A program made the position numbers and the translations under genes. From Romboutsia sp. CE17 (GTDB taxonomy: Bacteria; Bacillota; Clostridia; Peptostreptococcales; Peptostreptococcaceae), in NCBI RefSeq assembly GCF_012317385.1, contig NZ_CP051144.1, positions 1,674,001-1,738,000 on the forward strand: a stretch of DNA of 64,000 nt. Direction: 5' to 3'. Shown one piece after another: positions 26,165 through 34,499 of the stretch (positions within the stretch are counted from its first letter, which is position 1; each line of letters starts with the position of its first letter). The notes beneath the pieces are model-generated. The model was not told the origin of the DNA. It worked only from the letters and a program-made list of their open reading frames with translations, and did not search any database.

Positions 26165-27936
26165 AACTCTTGAAAACTTTTACTTTTTGATAGTTCTATA
26201 TATTCGCACTTATCTACTATTTTTACTATTTCTTTTTTATTTTCTTCACTTATTAAAAAGTCTATTGCTCCCTTCCCTGCACAATTACCAATAGATTTAA
26301 TCTTATTTTTAAATGCTTCTGGAATCATACCTATATTTACAGCACTTTCAACATTCATAAAATTCCCAAAACCACCACCTATATAAACATTTTCTATATC
26401 ATCATAAGTAAGATTACTTTCATTTAATAACACCTCTATACCAGCATAGATAGATGCTTTTGCAAGCTGTACTTCTCTAATATCTTTTTGAGTAAATGAA
26501 ATCTTCTTATCGTCATCTTGAAAAATTATAAACTCCTTTATACTCTTATCTTTATTTAACCTTTTTCTTAAGTATTCATTTTCTACTTCATCATAATCAA
26601 TCATTCTTCCAGTCTCATCTATAATTTCATATTTTAATAATTCACTTGTTATATCAAGAACTGCTGACCCACAGATTCCACAAGGAGTCTCATCATTTAT
26701 AGTTTCATAGATTTTATCCTTACTTAAATCAATACTACTAATAGCACCTTTTATACCACCTACACCATATTTAATATTAGTTCCTTCAAAAGCTGGACCT
26801 GCAGCAGTAGCACAAGTCAAAATTCTATCTTTGTTACCAAGAGCTATTTCACCATTAGTACCTATATCTAATAGTAAAGAATATTTATCATTTTTACTCA
26901 TATTAGATGATAGTATTCCTGCACTAATATCACTTCCAACATAAGCTGATATACTCGGAGGTAGGCTTATTATTCCATTTACATTTATCCCTATATCTAA
27001 AGCACTACATTCATATTTCTCGGTAAAAGAAGGTATAAAAGGTGCTAAAGCTATATTCTTACATGGAATTTTCATTAACATATGAATCATTGTTGTATTT
27101 CCAACTACTACTATATTGTAAATTTCATTTTTATTTATATTATTTATCTTACTTATTTCATCTATCATTTCGTTTATTTGATTAATCACGCATTTATTTA
27201 ATTCTTCAAGACCATTTTTATTTTCCATTGTATAGTTAATTCTAGATATAACATCACTGCCATAGGACCTTTGAGCATTTACCTTAGATAATACAGAAAT
27301 TATTCTACCTTCATTTAAATCTAATAAGTATAAAGCCATAGTCGTTGTTCCTAAATCTAAGGCTATACCATATTTATATTTTTCTCTATTATTACCTTGA
27401 ATGTGAAGTAATTTATTATTATACGTTGTAAAAGTTACTTTATAATTATTCTTTTCTAATATATTAGAAATACTTCCTAATGTTTTTTTATCAATGTATA
27501 AGTCTTTCATATCTAAGCTATCTTTAACTCTTTTTACATCGTCTCTTTGATCCATAAGTGATGGCTTTTCTAGCTCAAGATAAATCTTTTTTATATCTAT
27601 ATCTAAAGAAGTATTATTATCGTAAAGATCTGTTAAAACCTGAATATCATCTTTGCTATTAATCAATTCTATTTCAATATCATCTTCTATATTTATCATA
27701 CATGATAATCTTATTCCTTTATCTAGCTCATCCTTACTTAAATGAACTTCATCACTTTTAGTAAATTTTAAATACTCTTCATTTAAAATTTTCACCTTAC
27801 ACTTTCCACATTTTCCTTTAGCTCCACAATTATTATTTACTTCAACGTTATTTTCTCTTAATATTTTAAGTAAATTATCATTTTTATTTGCGTATATTAT
27901 TCTCTCATCCTTACCATTCTTAAGACTTATCTTCAT
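26131..27936 (-). CDS. RACo-type reductive activator of corrinoid proteins
   Basis: 601 residues. The N-terminal plant-type [2Fe-2S] ferredoxin domain has Cys37, Cys43, Cys46 and Cys78; the rest is the RACo middle domain and ASKHA ATPase (DUF4445) with ALDLGTTTMALYLLDL, LLDIGTNGEIALGN, CGSAVLDITSELL and YIGGGFGNFMN. Such proteins use ATP and an electron donor to reduce Co(II), formed by accidental oxidation, back to the active Co(I) state. It is the last gene of the methyl-transfer operon and should act on the corrinoid protein at 28571-29221. ATG behind TTTGGAGGAATTATT. A hairpin separates it from the gene before. Confidence 0.9.
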   Translation of the reverse strand: MKISLKNGKDERIIYANKNDNLLKILRENNVEVNNNCGAKGKCGKCKVKILNEEYLKFTKSDEVHLSKDELDKGIRLSCMINIEDDIEIELINSKDDIQVLTDLYDNNTSLDIDIKKIYLELEKPSLMDQRDDVKRVKDSLDMKDLYIDKKTLGSISNILEKNNYKVTFTTYNNKLLHIQGNNREKYKYGIALDLGTTTMALYLLDLNEGRIISVLSKVNAQRSYGSDVISRINYTMENKNGLEELNKCVINQINEMIDEISKINNINKNEIYNIVVVGNTTMIHMLMKIPCKNIALAPFIPSFTEKYECSALDIGINVNGIISLPPSISAYVGSDISAGILSSNMSKNDKYSLLLDIGTNGEIALGNKDRILTCATAAGPAFEGTNIKYGVGGIKGAISSIDLSKDKIYETINDETPCGICGSAVLDITSELLKYEIIDETGRMIDYDEVENEYLRKRLNKDKSIKEFIIFQDDDKKISFTQKDIREVQLAKASIYAGIEVLLNESNLTYDDIENVYIGGGFGNFMNVESAVNIGMIPEAFKNKIKSIGNCAGKGAIDFLISEENKKEIVKIVDKCEYIELSKSKSFQEFYIDSISFESI

Positions 27937-27982
27937 AATAATTCCTCCAAAACTATATACTTATTAAAAGTTCTTTATAGTT

Positions 27983-28021
27983 AAAAATCCTCTCCCACTA
28001 TATAAATGAGAAAGGATTTTT
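27983..28021 (-). terminator. intra-operon hairpin before the RACo gene
   Basis: On the minus strand AAAAATCCTTTCTC pairs with GGGAGAGGATTTTT around 12 bases and ends in five T. It lies between DUF2284 and RACo and would allow only part of the transcripts to reach the activator gene. Confidence 0.7.
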
Positions 28022-28025
28022 AGCA

Positions 28026-28565
28026 TTATTTAATTACAAAGCAAGATGTATATGCAATTTTATTTGGTCCGTAATAGTATTTAATTTTATTATCTTTACA
28101 AATATCACTAACTAACATACCATAAGATTCCATGGAAGATATGCACTTTTGAGGAAATCTGCATGGTTCATCTGGATACGTACACTTTAAACAAATTGTA
28201 CAACATCCACTTCCAAAAGCCATTGCATCCTTATATTCCTTTTTAATTACTTGATAAAATTTAATAAAATTATTTTTATGTCTTTTCTCAACTTCTATCA
28301 TATTTTCAAAATCCAGGAAATCTTCAATTTCTCCTATAGTTTGAACTATTACTCCTTTAGAGTAATTAGCTAACTTTTTTCTTGCCTCTTCTAAAGTTCC
28401 GCATCCTGGTGGGCATGACCAATTTGTATTATATTTACTACATTTATTTTCTTTGCACATATTTCTTACTTCATCCATTAAATTAATATTAGAAACATTT
28501 AAATAGCCAACCACATCAAATCCATACAATTTTGCTCTTCCTATAACTTTATTTATATCATTCAT
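28026..28565 (-). CDS. DUF2284 metal-binding protein
   Basis: 179 residues of the COG5423/DUF2284 family. Cysteines are clustered: CKENKCSKYNTNWSCPPGCG (about residues 34-54) and CCTICLKCTYPDEPCRFPQKC (about 121-142), the second resembling a ferredoxin-like Fe-S motif. An electron-transfer role with the RACo activator, or cobalt handling, is a reasonable inference since DUF2284 genes are commonly found beside corrinoid methyltransferases. It starts 5 bases after the corrinoid protein gene. Confidence 0.8.
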   Translation of the reverse strand: MNDINKVIGRAKLYGFDVVGYLNVSNINLMDEVRNMCKENKCSKYNTNWSCPPGCGTLEEARKKLANYSKGVIVQTIGEIEDFLDFENMIEVEKRHKNNFIKFYQVIKKEYKDAMAFGSGCCTICLKCTYPDEPCRFPQKCISSMESYGMLVSDICKDNKIKYYYGPNKIAYTSCFVIK

Positions 28566-28570
28566 AAATC

Positions 28571-29221
28571 TTATATGCTTGCACTTGATAATACAAATTG
28601 TTTAGCTACTTGTGCTGCTGAGGCTGCATCTTCAGTATAAGCATCTGCACCAATTTCATCTGCAAATGATTGTGTTATTGGAGCTCCTCCTACCATTACT
28701 TTAATACGGCTTCTTAATTCACATTCATTAAGAGCTGATACAGTATCTTTTAAAGCTGGCATTGTAGTAGTTAAAAGAGCAGACGCTCCAACTATTTTTA
28801 CATCTGGATTTTCAATTAGTGTAGATACAAACTTCTCAGCAGGTACGTCTACGCCTAAATCTATAACCTCAAATCCAGTACTTTCCATCATCATTATTAC
28901 TAAGTTTTTACCTATATCATGTAAATCTCCTGCTACAGTTCCCATTATTATTTTTCCTATAGATGTTGAATTATCTCCTGCTAAATATGGTTTTAAAACT
29001 TCCACACCTTTTTTCATTGCACGTGCAGCAACTAACATTTCAGGTACGAATATCTCATTTTTAGTAAACTTATCTCCAACTATACTCATTGCATCTATCA
29101 TACCTTTATTTAATATATCAGCAGGTTCACACCCAGCATCTAATGCTTGTTTAACTAACTCCCCTATTTTTTTAGATTTTCCACCTTGTACAGCTTTAGA
29201 TACAGCTTCTATACTTGACAT
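28571..29221 (-). CDS. methyltransferase cognate corrinoid protein
   Basis: 216 residues, MtaC/MtbC-like. Helical cap domain (about 10-85, with LGVDV-type methyl-shuttle region) and a Rossmann-like B12 domain (about 88-214) with the cobalt-ligating His in GTVAGDLHDIGKNLV (DxHxxG, His about 101), ASALLTTTMPAL and GGAPITQSFADEIGADAY. It carries the methyl group as methyl-Co(III) between the substrate methyltransferase (30128-31207) and the acceptor methyltransferase (29301-30107). Confidence 0.92.
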   Translation of the reverse strand: MSSIEAVSKAVQGGKSKKIGELVKQALDAGCEPADILNKGMIDAMSIVGDKFTKNEIFVPEMLVAARAMKKGVEVLKPYLAGDNSTSIGKIIMGTVAGDLHDIGKNLVIMMMESTGFEVIDLGVDVPAEKFVSTLIENPDVKIVGASALLTTTMPALKDTVSALNECELRSRIKVMVGGAPITQSFADEIGADAYTEDAASAAQVAKQFVLSSASI

Positions 29222-29300
29222 ACTAACCCCTCCATTTATTTTAATAACCCTTTTATACTTTAAATAATTTTATTACACTACATAACTAACAAATTTAATT

Positions 29301-30107
29301 TTATTTTTTAACGTTCCCTATTAGCCCTTCTCTATATGCTCCTATATATTCTAAACAAAATTCATCTTCTTCTAATAATGCTTCTGTAGCATATATCATA
29401 CCTAACATATCTCTGTTAGTAGGGTCTACTATTGCACAGTCCATACCAGCATTTCTTGCTAATACCATAAAAGCTTGGTTTATAAGTTTTCTTGCAGGTA
29501 GACCAAAAGATATATTACTAAGTCCACTAGTTATATGAATTGTTGGATATTCCTTTTTAATTCTTCTACAACATTCTGCAAAAGTAGTAAGTGCTGTTTC
29601 GTCAGTTCCAAGAGTTACTACAAGTGGGTCTATATGAATTCTAGATGGGTCTATATTGTACTCTTTAGCCTTAGCCATTATACCTTCAAATACTTCCATT
29701 CTTCTTTCTACAGAATTTGGGATTCCTTTATCATCACAAAGTAAAGCTATGCACTCCCATTTAGTATCAGCTATAACAGGAAATACAACATCTATTTTAT
29801 CCCCCTCTAAAGAAACTGAGTTTATTACTCCTTCTTTCTTACAAAATGGAATAGCAGCTATGCAGGAGCGTGGACTTGGGGAATCTATGCAAATTGGTAT
29901 ATCAGTAGTTTCTTGTACTAGATCTATCATCCATTTTAAAGTATCGACTTCTATATTTTCTGGTACAGATGCACATATATCAATATATGTTGCGTTAGCA
30001 TCAGCTTGTATTTTGGCTCTATTTTTTATAAATTCTGCATCTTTATTTGCAATAGCTTCCCCTACTACTGGGATTGATCCGTTTAATTTTTCTCCTATTA
30101 TTATCAT
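29301..30107 (-). CDS. methyltetrahydrofolate:corrinoid protein methyltransferase (AcsE/MeTr-like)
   Basis: 268 residues, pterin-binding TIM barrel. IIIGEKLNGSIPVVGEAIANKD at the N-terminus, ATYIDICASVPE, CIDSPSPRSCIAA, INSVSLEGDKIDVVFP and SNISFGLPARKLINQAF are hallmarks of AcsE, MtvA and related enzymes that move methyl groups between methylcobamide and tetrahydrofolate. In this operon it would take the methyl group from the corrinoid protein to make methyl-THF (MT-II role). It could run in reverse. ATG preceded by AGGGGGGAATAAG. Confidence 0.9.
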   Translation of the reverse strand: MIIIGEKLNGSIPVVGEAIANKDAEFIKNRAKIQADANATYIDICASVPENIEVDTLKWMIDLVQETTDIPICIDSPSPRSCIAAIPFCKKEGVINSVSLEGDKIDVVFPVIADTKWECIALLCDDKGIPNSVERRMEVFEGIMAKAKEYNIDPSRIHIDPLVVTLGTDETALTTFAECCRRIKKEYPTIHITSGLSNISFGLPARKLINQAFMVLARNAGMDCAIVDPTNRDMLGMIYATEALLEEDEFCLEYIGAYREGLIGNVKK

Positions 30108-30127
30108 CTTATTCCCCCCTAACTAGA

Positions 30128-31207
30128 TTATTCTCCACAATAGAATTTACGAGATTCTCTGTATATAATTTCTTGCCCCTTTAAATATCTTTCTTGATTA
30201 CTTTCACGATACCACATTACATATCTTCCATCTTTACCAAATTCCTTTATTCTATCTACTAATGCTTTTTCATATTCTTCATCAGATAATACACCGTCAG
30301 GATCTGGTGAAAATGCACTTATTTGAGGTAATACATCGCCATATTTTTCTAATAAAGCTAATTTATCATTACAACAGTCTTGACCTTCCCAAAAATCAAA
30401 TCCTGCTTTTATAAAGTTTTCTATTTGATTTGAAACAGATCCACATGAATGGAAACTTACTAATAATCCCATCTTATGAGCTGCATCTACCATTTTTTTA
30501 TAGTGAGGTAACATTACTTCTTCAAATGTTGCTGGTGAGAAGAAAGAGCTTCTTTGTGTTCCCATATCATCATGGAAAATAATTATATCAGCATGATAAA
30601 TATCTTTAGCTATTTTAAATAGCTCTATATGCCAATCTGCTAATCTATCATAGAATTTTTCTAGTACCTCTTCTTCTTCTAATAAATAACAGAAAGTATC
30701 TTCAAAGCTTGTTAAGTCTGCAGTTCTCTCAAATAGTCCATTAACTATTGTAAACATAGTCGCTCTTGTAGGATCTAACTTTCCTTTATAGTTCTCATCA
30801 TAATCTTTTTTCCAATCTATATCATTTAAGTCAGGGAACTCTAATTCTTCTTCCCATTTAGTAATATCACTAAGTCTTCTAGTTCCTGGCTTAACCATAG
30901 CTGCATTTATATTTGCTTCATACTCCCATTCAATTCCAAACCAGTCTTTTCCACCTTTCCATCTAGCTAAAGCATCTGGCATAGCAAGTGGTTGAATAAA
31001 ATTTATATCACCACCCATAACTGGCATCCATAAAGGTTTTTCATTTCTAACTATTTTAAATAAATTTTCTTTTTCACTTATAGGTGTATCAAATTTATAA
31101 GTTTGTATTTCTACACCTCCATAAGGTGGTGGAACTATATTGTTTAATTTTTTATTTTCAACTTCTCTTTTATTAAAAGCATACTCACTAACTATTTTAG
31201 AACTCAT
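30128..31207 (-). CDS. UroD-family methyltransferase (MT-I candidate)
   Basis: 359 residues of the uroporphyrinogen decarboxylase superfamily subset used by methyltransferases (MtaA, CmuA, MtvB/OdmB-like). It lacks the heme-synthesis UroD N-terminal motif and has an HxC-Xn-C zinc site: FHSCGS (about residue 254) and EGQDCC (about 280), a metal that activates the methyl donor or thiolate in these enzymes. IIFHDDMGTQRSSFFSP precedes it. Expected to demethylate an O-, N- or S-methylated substrate and methylate the corrinoid protein. Substrate unknown. Located between the transporter and the pterin methyltransferase. Confidence 0.85.
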   Translation of the reverse strand: MSSKIVSEYAFNKREVENKKLNNIVPPPYGGVEIQTYKFDTPISEKENLFKIVRNEKPLWMPVMGGDINFIQPLAMPDALARWKGGKDWFGIEWEYEANINAAMVKPGTRRLSDITKWEEELEFPDLNDIDWKKDYDENYKGKLDPTRATMFTIVNGLFERTADLTSFEDTFCYLLEEEEVLEKFYDRLADWHIELFKIAKDIYHADIIIFHDDMGTQRSSFFSPATFEEVMLPHYKKMVDAAHKMGLLVSFHSCGSVSNQIENFIKAGFDFWEGQDCCNDKLALLEKYGDVLPQISAFSPDPDGVLSDEEYEKALVDRIKEFGKDGRYVMWYRESNQERYLKGQEIIYRESRKFYCGE

Positions 31208-31238
31208 AATATTTTCCTCCTTAATATATATATATAAA

Positions 31239-32606
31239 TTAAATATTTTTTGCTCTTTCTTGTAATTCTTTTTCCATCTTAGTTACATCGCTATCTTTAA
31301 TTTTATAAGCAAGTAAAGGAATAGCTGATACTACTAGGAAAGATATAGGAACTATTAAAAACAATATCTTTATGCCACCTTGAATAGAATCAGTAATTAA
31401 ACCATCTGGATTATAAGATATTGCTGCTAATACAGCTGGTATTACTACTCCTCTAACTGCTATAGATATTTTTATAGCTAAAGAGCTAAAAGACATTATT
31501 ACCGCTTTAGTATTTTTACCTGTTTTATACTCACTGTAAGTACCACAATTTGAATAAAGACTTGTAGTATTTCCATAAGCAATACCAAAGAATATTTGAC
31601 CAACACCTAATAATGCTGTTACTATGAATTTATTTGCTGGTATAAAGTATATTATTACTAATGATGCAGCAAAACCTAAAACTCCTAATAAGTTTGTGTA
31701 TTTACTTCCTATCTTAGAAACAACATTTTTTGAGTATAATGATCCTATTAATGCTCCTATATTAAATACTACTAATATTAATGATACAGATCCTGGATCT
31801 TCTAGTACTACCTTTGCATAGTAGGCAACTGACGCCATCAAAGTATAATAGCCTATTAACTTTAGAAAATCATACATAAGTACAAATAGTAACTGTGGGT
31901 TTTTAGTAATGCTTTTTGCCATATCTTTAAAAGTAACTCTCTTAGTACTTGATTTTTTATTATTATCTTCAAGTTGTAAGTCATATCCTTTTGTAATTAT
32001 ATAGTGTGTTATATAACAAATTGTAAATGTTAGAGATGCTACTAATGCTGTTAATGTATACACTATTACTCCTGTTGATGATGAGAATATTCCAAGGAAG
32101 AATATATTAAGAACTGGAACTAAATAAGAAGCTATTATTTTACCGGCTGAAGAACCTGCTGAAATTCTACCTGATAAAAATGCTCTCTCATCTGCATCAT
32201 CTGATAAAACACCAACTAGAGTTCTATTTGCTGTCCAACATATATTCCATATTGCATGACTTAGAATATATCCTGTTCCACATAATAATGCTGCTGTTGT
32301 ATCGTTACCTATTTTTGTAAACATAAGTACAAATAAAGCTACGATAAAAGGTGGACAGTAAATCAACCAGGGTCTATATTTTCCGTTTTTAAAGTTAACT
32401 TTATCAATTATAACTCCTGCAAGCATAGCTGTAATTGCATCTGTAATTCCAGCAATAGATATTATGACTGCTGTAAGTCCTAGAGGAAGTTTAGCTACAT
32501 CAGTTAGAAAGATTACAAAGAATGCAGTTTCAACAGTACTCATAAAAGAAAATCCAACTTCACTTATTCCCCAAAAGTTCCTTATCTTTTTATTTATTTT
32601 CTTCAT
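31239..32606 (-). CDS. MFS transporter, GPH (glycoside-cation symporter)-like
   Basis: 455 residues with about 12 transmembrane helices. Loop motifs DAITAMLAGVIIDKVNFKNGKYRPWLIYCPP and ASLVIIYFIPANK resemble GPH/MelB-type symporters. First gene of the corrinoid operon, so it probably imports the methylated substrate, likely a polar or glycoside-like molecule rather than a simple aromatic. ATG with AAAGAGGTGAATAT. The promoter region is shared with the two divergent PucR-type regulators. Confidence 0.85.
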   Translation of the reverse strand: MKKINKKIRNFWGISEVGFSFMSTVETAFFVIFLTDVAKLPLGLTAVIISIAGITDAITAMLAGVIIDKVNFKNGKYRPWLIYCPPFIVALFVLMFTKIGNDTTAALLCGTGYILSHAIWNICWTANRTLVGVLSDDADERAFLSGRISAGSSAGKIIASYLVPVLNIFFLGIFSSSTGVIVYTLTALVASLTFTICYITHYIITKGYDLQLEDNNKKSSTKRVTFKDMAKSITKNPQLLFVLMYDFLKLIGYYTLMASVAYYAKVVLEDPGSVSLILVVFNIGALIGSLYSKNVVSKIGSKYTNLLGVLGFAASLVIIYFIPANKFIVTALLGVGQIFFGIAYGNTTSLYSNCGTYSEYKTGKNTKAVIMSFSSLAIKISIAVRGVVIPAVLAAISYNPDGLITDSIQGGIKILFLIVPISFLVVSAIPLLAYKIKDSDVTKMEKELQERAKNI

Positions 32607-32912
32607 ATATTCACCTCTTTATGATTATTTTATATTTCTTAGCTTTTTAAATGTCCTTATATATCTAAAGTATAGAATCTAATATTTGTATACACAACGT
32701 AAGTATATCCAAATAATTTCTATTTTTTTTATAAGTTTTTCTATTAATTTATTGTTTAAATACCACAAATTCTTTTTAGTTTTTCTCAAACTCAAACAAG
32801 AATATTTTTATACTTTCTTAAAATATAAGTTTATTATTTTTCAACAAGTAATAAATCTGAAATTATGATAGAATTATAAAAAGGAAACTTTTATTTAGGA
32901 GGTGAGATTTAT
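32607..32912. promoter_or_regulatory. divergent promoter region of the corrinoid operon and its regulators
   Basis: About 300 bases, extremely AT-rich, between the minus-strand MFS gene and plus-strand PucR-type gene. Must contain both promoters. I see no riboswitch-like block; AT-rich repeats only. Confidence 0.5.
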
Positions 32913-34499
32913 TTGGCCACAATAGATGAAATCAAAAATAAATTATCGTCTTACAATATAAGTTCATCTATACATGAAAATTGCGAGCTAATTGATTTTA
33001 GATATTTATCAAAAAAAATTTCAAATTTTAATCCTTACCGTCTTTATATTTTTAAAGCTAGTAATTTTCCTGATGAAATTATAACTCATCATAGAATAAA
33101 TTTTTTGATTATTAAAGACACAACAATACCTGATTTTATAATAAATAACAATTCAAAAAATAGTCATAATTATATAATCTTAAATGATAATAACTTACCT
33201 ATTTATAAATTAATTTATATTATTCAAGATACTTTTGACATAAATACATCTTTGCTTGCTTTTCAAAAAGATATTATCAATGCCATAGGTAGTTCTAAAT
33301 CAATAGATGAAATTATCAAATTAAGCTTTAGTTATTTAAAAAATCCTATTATACTTTTAAATTCTATGTATCATACTTGCTCCTATTATATTGGAGATAC
33401 TATTATAGACGATCCATCTTGGAAATATCAATTAGAAATAGGTATTCCTCATCCTACGTACTCTTTACTTTACAATCAAAATACAGATAATCGTAAACTA
33501 GGAGAAAGTAATGACGAAATTATTACTACTTTTTTTCCTGAAGTAATGAAATGTAAAGAAATCACAATACCTATCACACACAATAATTTTACAATTGCTA
33601 GAATTAGCATCTTAGAGTGTAATAAAATATTAAATTCATCAGATTTAGAAATAGTAAAAACTCTTGGAAAATTAATCTATCCTTTGTTACTTCTAGATAA
33701 ACGTTTTCCTTCCCAAAACTATTCTGATTTTGATTCAATAATAACCTATTTACTTAGAACTAATAATCCTAATAAAGTTTTGGTAATGAATTCTTTATCC
33801 TCACTAAACATTAATTACTCAAATAATATGTATCTTCTTGTACTAAAAGATAATGATAATGTAAATTCAAAAACAAAAATGGCTTATATTAAACAATATA
33901 TTTCATCCTTATTTCCTAATAGTATAGTTACTATTTTTAAAAATGATATCGTAGTTATATTTAATAATAAAAATTCCTATGAAAGATTTTCTAGCATAAA
34001 AATCTTTGATGACTTTGTTAATGCAGTAGAAAACTATACCTTGAAAGTTGGCGTTAGCAAATTATTCAATGATTTTTTAAATTTAAAAAATGCTTATGAG
34101 CAAGCTCTTAAATCTATTTATTTTGGAAAAATATTAGAGGATAAAGATGAATCTATCTACTATTTTGATAATTATGTTATTTTTAATTTAGTACACTCAT
34201 TTTTAGATAAAGAAGATTTAAATAATATATTAGATTCAAAGCTAAAAAAATTAATCTTAGATAATAATAATGATTTGTATTATACTCTAAATTCTTATAT
34301 TCAATGTGAAGGTGACATAAAGCAAACAGCTTTCAAGCTAAATATACACTACAATACTCTAAAATATAGACTTCAAAAAATAGAAGATCTATATAATATG
34401 GATTTAAATGATACAAATTACTTAGTTAAACTAAAGCTCTGTTTTATAGCACTAGCAACAAAAAAATTAGGAGGTTTTGGTGATGTCCACAACTATTAA
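32913..34499 (+). CDS. PucR/CdaR-type transcriptional regulator 1
   Basis: 528 residues. The C-terminal HTH_30/PucR domain is clear: EGDIKQTAFKLNIHYNTLKYRLQKIEDLY (about residues 463-492). The middle (about 130-250) is a GAF/PAS-like sensory region, followed by a PucR-type linking domain (about 270-400). Members are ligand-activated regulators of catabolic genes. TTG start behind AGGAGGTGA. It is divergent from the corrinoid operon, so that operon is the likely target. Its end overlaps the next paralogue by 17 bases. Confidence 0.82.
   Translation: MATIDEIKNKLSSYNISSSIHENCELIDFRYLSKKISNFNPYRLYIFKASNFPDEIITHHRINFLIIKDTTIPDFIINNNSKNSHNYIILNDNNLPIYKLIYIIQDTFDINTSLLAFQKDIINAIGSSKSIDEIIKLSFSYLKNPIILLNSMYHTCSYYIGDTIIDDPSWKYQLEIGIPHPTYSLLYNQNTDNRKLGESNDEIITTFFPEVMKCKEITIPITHNNFTIARISILECNKILNSSDLEIVKTLGKLIYPLLLLDKRFPSQNYSDFDSIITYLLRTNNPNKVLVMNSLSSLNINYSNNMYLLVLKDNDNVNSKTKMAYIKQYISSLFPNSIVTIFKNDIVVIFNNKNSYERFSSIKIFDDFVNAVENYTLKVGVSKLFNDFLNLKNAYEQALKSIYFGKILEDKDESIYYFDNYVIFNLVHSFLDKEDLNNILDSKLKKLILDNNNDLYYTLNSYIQCEGDIKQTAFKLNIHYNTLKYRLQKIEDLYNMDLNDTNYLVKLKLCFIALATKKLGGFGDVHNY

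Noticed and set aside
29535-30126. Plus-strand frames (69 and 156 residues) over the pterin methyltransferase gene
   Set aside because: Antisense shadows of a gene with strong family motifs; no ribosome binding site.
32686-32868. 60-residue plus-strand frame before the first PucR-type gene
   Set aside because: Low-complexity Phe/Ile/Lys product, weak start context; more likely promoter DNA.
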